Shown here: one piece after another, positions 8,041 to 12,755 of the stretch
Layout: each line of letters starts with the position of its first letter
Position numbering within the stretch: the stretch's first letter is position 1
Assembly: GCA_029054965.1 (NCBI GenBank)
Contig: JAIDEF010000402.1
Span: 1-12,755, forward strand
DNA length: 12,755 nt
From: Eubacterium sp.
GTDB lineage: Bacteria; Bacillota; Clostridia; Oscillospirales; Acutalibacteraceae
Reading direction: 5' to 3'
The notes under the pieces: model-generated
What the model saw: the letters and a program-made list of their open reading frames with translations, nothing else
What the model was told of the DNA's origin: nothing
Database searches by the model: none
Made by a program: the position numbers and the translations under genes

Positions 8041-8042
8041 CA

Positions 8043-8072
8043 AAACGGCTGTTCAGTTAAGAACAGCCGTTT
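8043..8072. terminator. Bidirectional rho-independent terminator
   Basis: A perfect 12-base stem (AAACGGCTGTTC at 8043-8054 with its complement at 8061-8072) encloses the loop AGTTAA. It lies between the convergent glycosyltransferase and membrane-protein genes. The rightward tail is T-rich but short; the leftward transcript has the longer U-rich run (TTTTGTTATTTATT). Confidence 0.85.
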
Positions 8073-8094
8073 ATTCATTCCCAAATAAAAGCTA

Positions 8095-8532
8095 TTATAG
8101 CTTTTCATCCTCTCTGACAGTAAGCACACAGCCTACATTAACAGCACTTAACAGCACATAAAATACCGCTGCTGCTGCAACAGAAAGCTTATCTATCATA
8201 ACAGGAGCATTAACTGCATTGAATACAGCAACAAATAAAACCAGAATAGGCACAATCATAAATACTGCCGCACAATTGGACAAAATTTCCCCGAATGTGC
8301 ATTTTACATCAACAACAAGATATGTTGTAACAATGCTTATTAATGTTAAAACAATCGATACCGCCATAAAATTCAGCATCAGAATCTGGTCAACTGTCAT
8401 ATCAACGGTTATAGGAATAATTGACGTAACATCACCGTTTGTAATCAGCTTGACCTGTGTAATAATACCTGCTGCATAGCTGACAATATTTATAAGTGCT
8501 AAAAATATAATACTCAGTTTATGCTTTGACAT
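8095..8532 (-). CDS. Small four-helix integral membrane protein, unknown function
   Basis: A 145-residue hydrophobic protein that I do not recognise. Four membrane segments are predicted by hydrophobicity at about 7-26, 51-74, 86-107 and 116-139, with a basic N-terminus (MSKHK) and an acidic-ended C-terminal tail (VREDEKL), suggesting both ends are cytoplasmic. No catalytic motif, metal-binding cluster or known transporter signature is visible. ATG at 8532 is chosen because a GGGGG Shine-Dalgarno run (8543-8547) lies 10 bases upstream; an in-frame TTG at 8538 is only 4 bases from it. The gene overlaps the end of hisC by 14 bases, so its translation is probably coupled to hisC. It ends at the bidirectional terminator. 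Confidence 0.75.
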   Translation of the reverse strand: MSKHKLSIIFLALINIVSYAAGIITQVKLITNGDVTSIIPITVDMTVDQILMLNFMAVSIVLTLISIVTTYLVVDVKCTFGEILSNCAAVFMIVPILVLFVAVFNAVNAPVMIDKLSVAAAAVFYVLLSAVNVGCVLTVREDEKL

Positions 8533-9589
8533 AATCAATATACCCCCTGATTTCTTTTAAAAGCACATCCATTTCATCGTCTGTGCCTATAGTAATTCTG
8601 ACATAATTGTCAATTCTCGGAACATCAAAATAGCGGATGAATACTTTCTTCTCTTTCAGATATTCAAACATTTCCTTCATCGACAGCTTATCGTGTGTGA
8701 CGAACAGAAAATTTGCGGAGCTGTCCGGCAATACGAAGCCAAGCGCCCTCAACTCCTCTGTCACATGCTGTCGTGTATTAATTATCTTTCTGCAGGTTTC
8801 CTTAAAGTATTCATCGTCAAGAACACTTGCCCGGCCTATTTCAATTGAAAGACTGTCAACAGTATATGAATTATAGGAATTTTTAACAGCCTCCAAAACA
8901 GAAACAAGCCTTTCACTGCCTATGGCAAAACCTATTCTGAGCCCTGCAAGTGAGCGTGATTTTGAAAACGTACCTGTAACAAGCAGATTTTCATACTCGC
9001 TTATAAGCGGAATACTGCTGATTCCGCCAAAATCCACATATGCCTCATCAATAATAACAACACTGTCACGATTGTAATCCATAATTTTTCTGACAAAATC
9101 CAGTCCTTCACCGATTGACGTAGGAGCATTTGGATTCGGTATAACAACTCCGCCGTTTTTCTCCCTGTAATCATCAGGATTAATTCTGAAATCATGATTA
9201 ACAGGATACGTTTTAAACGGAATATTAAAAAGCCTGCACCATACAGGGTAAAAACTATATGTTAAATCAGGATAAACAATTGGCAGCTCACTGTTAAAAA
9301 GTGCCTGAAAAGCAATTGCAATCACATCGTCCGAGCCATTTCCAACAAACACATTCTTAATATCTACATTATAATAATCAGCTAATGCCGCTTTCAGCGG
9401 AGTTGAATTTGCATTGGGATATTTTCTCAGTTCAGCTATATCAAATTTTTTCATCACCTCAAGTGACTCTGGTGACGGAGGATAAGGATTTTCGTTAGCA
9501 TTCAGCTTAATAATATCCTTATCACTGCTTTGCTCACCGGGAACATAAGGCTCAATATCTCTTAAATTTTCAGTCCATAATTTTTCCAT
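8519..9589 (-). CDS. hisC: Histidinol-phosphate aminotransferase
   Basis: Class I/II PLP-dependent aminotransferase that converts imidazole-acetol phosphate to histidinol phosphate with glutamate; many HisC proteins also act on aromatic amino acids. Motifs in order: LNANENPYPPSP (29-40), NGSDD (84-88), NPNAPTS (152-158, cofactor and substrate binding), DEAYVDF (181-187, D181 to the pyridine nitrogen), FSKSRSLAGLRIG (208-220, Schiff-base lysine K210 and carboxylate-binding R218), and VRITIGTDDEM near the C-terminus. Its 356 residues are the standard length. The ATG at 9589 follows AGAGGT. No other his gene is nearby, so it is a stand-alone copy, paired only with a membrane protein of unknown role. 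A dedicated aromatic transaminase or a threonine-phosphate decarboxylase (CobD-like) is a less likely reading. Confidence 0.9.
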   Translation of the reverse strand: MEKLWTENLRDIEPYVPGEQSSDKDIIKLNANENPYPPSPESLEVMKKFDIAELRKYPNANSTPLKAALADYYNVDIKNVFVGNGSDDVIAIAFQALFNSELPIVYPDLTYSFYPVWCRLFNIPFKTYPVNHDFRINPDDYREKNGGVVIPNPNAPTSIGEGLDFVRKIMDYNRDSVVIIDEAYVDFGGISSIPLISEYENLLVTGTFSKSRSLAGLRIGFAIGSERLVSVLEAVKNSYNSYTVDSLSIEIGRASVLDDEYFKETCRKIINTRQHVTEELRALGFVLPDSSANFLFVTHDKLSMKEMFEYLKEKKVFIRYFDVPRIDNYVRITIGTDDEMDVLLKEIRGYIDYVKA

Positions 9590-9608
9590 AAAAATACCTC
9601 TTCTAAAT

Positions 9609-9637
9609 ATTTTATCATATCATCACAAAAATAGCAA
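9609..9637 (-). promoter_or_regulatory. Predicted hisC promoter
   Basis: On the minus strand TTGCTA (9632-9637), 17 bases, then TAAAAT (9609-9614) with an extended-10 TG (TGATAAAAT). The start would be about 9602, close to the hisC ribosome binding site, giving a short leader with no room for a T-box or attenuator. Confidence 0.6.
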
Positions 9638-9655
9638 CAGTACTGTTAATACTGT
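9636..9655. promoter_or_regulatory. AACAGTACTGTT palindrome plus extra TACTGT half-site (candidate operator)
   Basis: A perfect 12-base palindrome (9636-9647) is followed by a second TACTGT (9650-9655), nine bases after the first one (9641-9646). The palindrome overlaps the last two positions of the hisC -35 box and lies about 40 bases upstream of the rmuC -35 box. The layout is that of a repressor site for hisC; the regulator is unknown. Confidence 0.4.
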
Positions 9656-9685
9656 CCCAATAATTACTCTTTCAAAATATTAATG

Positions 9686-9714
9686 TTGTCCAAAGAACGA
9701 ATATATGCTAAAAT
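9686..9714 (+). promoter_or_regulatory. Predicted rmuC promoter
   Basis: TTGTCC (9686-9691), 17 bases, then TAAAAT (9709-9714) with an extended-10 TG (TGCTAAAAT). The start would be near 9721, just upstream of the AAAGGAG ribosome binding site of rmuC. Confidence 0.65.
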
Positions 9715-9737
9715 AATCAAAACAAAGGAGTGATAAA

Positions 9738-10940
9738 ATGTCAACATTTTCAGCTTATATAATTATAGGTCTTTGTGCAGTTATAATTATTTTACTTATA
9801 ATACTGCTGATGAAAAAGCCACAGCAGAATCACTCTGCCGATATACTTGGAAAGCAGATTGAAATAAGTGCAAAGCAAAGCTATAACCAATTAAATTATC
9901 TTTCAAATCAGATGAATGGTCTGACCGAAAAAAATTATGAGCAGCAGATTAAGCTTCTTGAAACACTTAACGAAAATGCGGAAAAACAGACAAAAATGGT
10001 CAGCAGTGCAATTCTTTCAATGCAGAAAAGCAACGAGGAAAAGCTTGAATTAATGCGTAAAACCGTTGATGAAAAGCTGACAGACACACTCAATCAAAGA
10101 CTTAACGCCAGCTTTAAAACGGTCAGTGAACAGCTTTCCAATGTTTATAAAAGCCTTGGTGAAATGAAGGAGCTTTCAGCAGGGGTAACCGACAATGTAA
10201 AGGGACTCAACAGAGTTCTTACCAATGTTAAAAGCCGTGGAACCTGGGCTGAGGTACAGCTCGGCAATATACTTGACCAGACAATTCCGGGTATGTATGA
10301 AACCAATGTACAGACAAATCCAAAATATAACGGCAGAGTTGAATTTGCGGTTAAAATTCCAAATACCGAGGATGACAGTGTAACATATCTGCCTGTTGAC
10401 TCAAAGTTCCCTATGGAGGACTATGCAAGGCTGTCGGCCGCTGCTGATGCAGGCGATTTAGAGTCACTCGAAAAGGCTAAAAAAGCACTGGAAACAAGAA
10501 TAAAGGACGAAGCAAAGCTTGTTAAACAGTACATAAGCTCTCCCGAAACCACACCGTTTGCAATAATGTACCTTGCGACAGAAGGTCTTTATGCAGAAAT
10601 CACATCATCAAAAACAGGCATTGCAGAAAAGCTGCAGGCAGACGGCATTATGATTGCAGGACCATCGACAATCACAGCACTTCTTAATTCCTTGTCAATG
10701 GGCTTTCGGACAATGGCAATCAACAAAAAGGCCAACGAGGTTTGGAAAACTCTTGGCGTTGCCAAAAAGCAGTACGCGATGTTCGGTGATTTGCTTGCAA
10801 AGGCCAAGAAAAAGGTTGACGAGGCAGGCAAGGCGCTTGAAGATGCAAACCACAGAAATGATGTTATTCAAAAGCATCTCAGAAACGTAGAAATCCTCAA
10901 CCTGCCTGAAAACACAGATATTCTCCAAACGGACGATTAA
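9738..10940 (+). CDS. rmuC: DNA recombination protein RmuC
   Basis: RmuC-family protein, named from its effect on recombination at inverted repeats in E. coli and thought to carry a restriction-endonuclease-like fold; its biochemical activity is not firmly established. One N-terminal membrane helix (about 7-25) anchors it, followed by a long predicted coiled coil (about 35-160) and the conserved core starting at RGTWAEVQLGNILDQ (167-181), with LPVDSKFPMEDYARL near 217-231 and GPSTITALLNSLSMGFR near 304-320. At 400 residues it is within the usual range. The ATG at 9738 has AAAGGAG upstream with good spacing. It is monocistronic, divergent from hisC and convergent with the histidine kinase gene; its stop codon is part of the terminator stem. 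Confidence 0.93.
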   Translation: MSTFSAYIIIGLCAVIIILLIILLMKKPQQNHSADILGKQIEISAKQSYNQLNYLSNQMNGLTEKNYEQQIKLLETLNENAEKQTKMVSSAILSMQKSNEEKLELMRKTVDEKLTDTLNQRLNASFKTVSEQLSNVYKSLGEMKELSAGVTDNVKGLNRVLTNVKSRGTWAEVQLGNILDQTIPGMYETNVQTNPKYNGRVEFAVKIPNTEDDSVTYLPVDSKFPMEDYARLSAAADAGDLESLEKAKKALETRIKDEAKLVKQYISSPETTPFAIMYLATEGLYAEITSSKTGIAEKLQADGIMIAGPSTITALLNSLSMGFRTMAINKKANEVWKTLGVAKKQYAMFGDLLAKAKKKVDEAGKALEDANHRNDVIQKHLRNVEILNLPENTDILQTDD

Positions 10941-10982
10941 AATAATCCCTTTGCAATTTGTATTTGCAAAGGGATTATTTTA
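10938..10982. terminator. Shared bidirectional terminator including both stop codons
   Basis: Bases 10938-10956 pair perfectly with 10964-10982 (19 base pairs) around a 7-base loop. The core AATAATCCCTTTGCAA is flanked on each side by A/T runs, so both strands give a GC-containing stem ending in U-rich sequence. The TAA of rmuC (10938-10940) and the TAA of the kinase gene (10980-10982 on the minus strand) form the base of the stem and pair with each other. Confidence 0.9.
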
Positions 10983-11972
10983 TATAATAGCCTTATAAAA
11001 TCTTATTTCAAATGTTGTTCCTTCACCTAAAGTACTCTTAACACTGACGCTGGCATTCTCTTTTTCAAATACCATTTTAGCCAGTGCCAGCCCTATACCA
11101 ACACTGTCACCTGATGAATTCTTGCCATGGTAAAAGCGTTCAAAAATATGGGGTAAATCCTCAGGCGCAATACCGCAGCCATTGTCGGTAATTATTACAG
11201 AATCATAAATATTTGTGCTTTTGCCTGAAATAATAAGCTCTCCGTTTTTATCGGTATGCTCAATACAATTTTTCAGAATATTTTCAAAAGCTTCAATGCT
11301 CCAGTTTTTATCGCCTGTAAAGCTGAAATCATTTATATTATTGATCAGTGAAATCCCCTTTAAATCAAGCATAACCAGAAACGGCTTGATACTTTCCTTG
11401 ATTACCTTTTCAATAGGCACAAGCTCATGCTTAAACTCAACAGTATCAGCATCAAGCTTAGACAGTTTAACAAGATTCAAAATCAGCCATCTCATTTTTT
11501 CAAGCTGATTTTCTATTATAGATATAAATTCCTGCTCCTTACCGCCGGGCTCACTCTCTTTAAGCAAATCAGTCATAACCATCATTGAGGTTAAAGGGGT
11601 TTTTAACTGATGTGAAATATCTGCAAGCGAATCGGCAAGATAAACCTTATCCTTTTTCAGCATAGCATTCTGCGTGCTGAGGGTTGTAATGATTTTATAA
11701 AGATTATTCTTCAGTATTGACAGCTCACCCTCAGCATTTTCATTAATATCAAGATTATACTCACCCGAAAGAACAAGCGATAAATAATTGTTAAGCTCGC
11801 TTAACTTTTTATACCGTTTCTTTGTACAGACAACAAATACCGTTGTAATTGAAATGCCCAGCAAAAGACACAGCACACCGCAAGCAAAATTAATAAAAAA
11901 GCATATTATTGAAACAACAGCCGTAGCCATACTGCAAATAACAGTTATTCTTTTAACGTCATTACTAATCAT
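10980..11972 (-). CDS. Sensor histidine kinase with minimal extracytoplasmic loop
   Basis: Membrane-bound histidine kinase, 330 residues from ATG at 11972. Two membrane helices (about 7-29 and 31-49) are separated by only a few residues, then a short linker leads to the dimerisation domain with ISHQLKTPLT (phospho-acceptor H121). The ATPase domain has the N box ENILKNCIEHT, the D/G1 box ITDNGCGIAPEDL, the F box FERFYHG and the G2 box VGIGLALAK. All key residues are present. It overlaps the regulator gene by 8 bases (ATGATTAG), implying translational coupling; a TTG two codons upstream (11978) is an alternative start, and neither has a strong Shine-Dalgarno site. With so little outside loop, the signal is probably sensed within the membrane or through a partner protein. 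The stimulus is unknown. Confidence 0.93.
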   Translation of the reverse strand: MISNDVKRITVICSMATAVVSIICFFINFACGVLCLLLGISITTVFVVCTKKRYKKLSELNNYLSLVLSGEYNLDINENAEGELSILKNNLYKIITTLSTQNAMLKKDKVYLADSLADISHQLKTPLTSMMVMTDLLKESEPGGKEQEFISIIENQLEKMRWLILNLVKLSKLDADTVEFKHELVPIEKVIKESIKPFLVMLDLKGISLINNINDFSFTGDKNWSIEAFENILKNCIEHTDKNGELIISGKSTNIYDSVIITDNGCGIAPEDLPHIFERFYHGKNSSGDSVGIGLALAKMVFEKENASVSVKSTLGEGTTFEIRFYKAII

Positions 11973-12642
11973 TTTCAATCACATAACCAAGCCCGCGCAC
12001 AGTTTTGATAATATCCGGTCTGGTAGGCTCCTCCTCAATTTTATCCCTGAGTCTTTTAATATAAACTGTCAGCGTATTATCCTCAACAAAATCGCCGTCA
12101 ATGTCCCATATATTTTCAAGGAGCTGATTGCGGCTGAGAACTCTGCCGCGATTGTTAAGAAGTATAAGCAAAAGCCTGTATTCCATAGCGGTCAGAATTA
12201 TCTCAGCACCATTCTTATAAACCTTTGCTTCATTGGTATAAATGACCAAATCCCTGATTTTAACTATACCATCATTACTTTCCTTATTATATCTGCGAAG
12301 TACGCTTTTAATTCTAACCAACAGTTCCTTAACACGAAACGGCTTTGAAATATAATCATCAGCACCCATTTCAAATCCCATAACAACATTGACCTCATCA
12401 TCATATGCCGTAAGAAAAATAACAGGCAAATCACCGATTTCTTTTATTCTTCTGCAAACATCATATCCGCTTCCGTCAGGCAGGGTCAGATCAAGAATAT
12501 AAAGAGCAAATTCTTGTTCATTAATAATATTCAATGCGGATTTAACATCCTTTGCAAGAGTAACACCGTAACCCTCATTTTCAAGTGAATATGTCAACCC
12601 CATACCGATGGCATTATCATCCTCTAAAACAAATATCTGCAT
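11965..12642 (-). CDS. OmpR/PhoB-family response regulator
   Basis: DNA-binding response regulator, 225 residues, partner of the kinase that follows. The receiver domain (1-115) has the acidic pair D8-D9, phospho-acceptor D51 in ILDLTLPDGSG, T78 in FLTAYDD and K100 in KPF. The C-terminal winged helix (about 128-224) contains LTAMEYRLLLILL, the recognition region NTLTVYIKRLRDKIE and the closing TVRGLGYVIEND. The ATG at 12642 follows a strong GAGGTGA site. It is the first gene of a two-gene operon. No target such as an ABC transporter, van cluster or phosphate genes is seen on its side of the window, so the regulon cannot be named; a gene divergent from it beyond the right edge is a candidate. 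Confidence 0.95.
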   Translation of the reverse strand: MQIFVLEDDNAIGMGLTYSLENEGYGVTLAKDVKSALNIINEQEFALYILDLTLPDGSGYDVCRRIKEIGDLPVIFLTAYDDEVNVVMGFEMGADDYISKPFRVKELLVRIKSVLRRYNKESNDGIVKIRDLVIYTNEAKVYKNGAEIILTAMEYRLLLILLNNRGRVLSRNQLLENIWDIDGDFVEDNTLTVYIKRLRDKIEEEPTRPDIIKTVRGLGYVIEND

Positions 12643-12660
12643 AGTATCACCTCATTATAT

Positions 12661-12689
12661 ATATTAACACAAAAAAATCTTTCTTTCCA
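12661..12689 (-). promoter_or_regulatory. Predicted promoter of the two-component operon
   Basis: On the minus strand TGGAAA (12684-12689), 17 bases, then TAATAT (12661-12666) with an extended-10 TG (TGTTAATAT). The start would be about 12654, leaving a leader of a dozen bases that keeps the GAGGTGA site. The -35 box is a weak match, which would suit an activated promoter. Confidence 0.5.
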
Positions 12690-12704
12690 TTACAATATTG
12701 TAAT
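12689..12704. promoter_or_regulatory. 16-bp perfect palindrome between divergent promoters (candidate operator)
   Basis: ATTACAATATTGTAAT is a perfect dyad. It fills the gap between the -35 box of the leftward two-component promoter (12684-12689) and the -35 box of a predicted rightward promoter (12704-12709), sharing one base with each. OmpR-type regulators normally bind direct repeats, so a dyad suggests a different dimeric regulator, for example of the GntR, TetR, MarR or BlaI class. The box does not match a consensus I can name. Confidence 0.5.
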
Positions 12705-12731
12705 TGTCAAAATAACAAATGATAATATAAT
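12704..12731 (+). promoter_or_regulatory. Predicted rightward promoter for a gene beyond the window
   Basis: TTGTCA (12704-12709; five of six consensus bases), 16 bases, then a perfect TATAAT (12726-12731). Transcription would begin near 12738 and run out of the window; no start codon with a ribosome binding site is visible before the edge. The gene it serves is divergent from the two-component operon. Confidence 0.6.
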
Positions 12732-12755
12732 GGCTAAAAGTGTCATAAATTCATT

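Noticed and set aside
9590..9737. Possible T-box or histidine attenuator upstream of hisC
   Set aside because: The predicted transcription start leaves only about a dozen leader bases, and no T-box sequence, specifier stem or terminator/antiterminator pair is visible.
11788..12348. Open frame of 186 codons on the plus strand
   Set aside because: It is antisense to the kinase and response-regulator genes, whose motifs are intact; the translation shows no coherent domain and there is no promoter or ribosome binding site.
12654..12659. Perfect TATAAT on the minus strand just before the response-regulator gene
   Set aside because: Transcription from it would start inside or after the GAGGTGA ribosome binding site, and no -35 box is found at the right distance; the TAATAT box slightly upstream fits better.
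12705..12710. Perfect TTGACA on the minus strand as -35 box of the two-component operon
   Set aside because: At 16-18 bases downstream the sequence is purine-rich (around GAAAGA) with no acceptable -10 hexamer. The same bases on the plus strand form a TTGTCA that is correctly spaced from TATAAT.
1..12755. Mobile element, prophage, defence island or CRISPR array
   Set aside because: No transposase, integrase, toxin-antitoxin or Cas-like sequence, no tRNA-linked repeats and no regularly spaced repeats were seen; gene content is housekeeping throughout.

Overview
The window looks like a chromosomal housekeeping segment of a low-GC Gram-positive anaerobe of the class Clostridia, probably near Ruminococcus/Oscillospiraceae. 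The evidence is a (by eye) GC content of about 40%, an HPr kinase/phosphorylase, WhiA, RapZ and a Firmicute-type DnaE with an intact PHP domain, AGGAGG-like ribosome binding sites and several TTG starts. Taxonomy is inferred from gene content only. No rRNA, tRNA, CRISPR array, insertion sequence or phage gene is visible.

Region 1 (1-6759, minus strand) is one compact operon, read right to left: hprK, ROK-family glucokinase, murB, rapZ, whiA, dnaE. Gaps between genes are 24, 11, 2, 10 and 20 bases. A sigma-A-type promoter with an inverted repeat over its -35 box precedes hprK, and dnaE runs off the left edge (689 N-terminal codons present). The genes link carbon-catabolite signalling (HprK), glucose phosphorylation, the committed peptidoglycan precursor step (MurB), a nucleotide-binding regulator of amino-sugar or envelope metabolism (RapZ), a division-linked DNA-binding protein (WhiA) and a replicative polymerase. 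The YvcK/GlmR gene that usually lies between rapZ and whiA in Firmicutes is absent.

Region 2 (6808-8072, plus strand) is a single GT4 glycosyltransferase gene with its own promoter, a TTG start and a bidirectional terminator. Region 3 (8095-9637, minus strand) is a two-gene unit: a stand-alone histidinol-phosphate aminotransferase (hisC) and an overlapping four-helix membrane protein of unknown function. Region 4 (9686-10982, plus strand) is rmuC, transcribed divergently from hisC and ending in a long hairpin shared with the next, convergent operon. Region 5 (10980-12689, minus strand) is an OmpR-type response regulator followed by an overlapping histidine kinase with almost no extracytoplasmic loop.

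The three divergent intergenic regions each carry a perfect inverted repeat touching a predicted -35 element. The most striking is a 16-bp palindrome fitted between two divergent -35 boxes at the right end, where a rightward promoter points to a gene outside the window. I see no clearly new multi-gene system. The most interesting items are the palindromes, the shared stop-codon terminator, the loopless sensor kinase, the missing yvcK and the hisC-coupled membrane protein.
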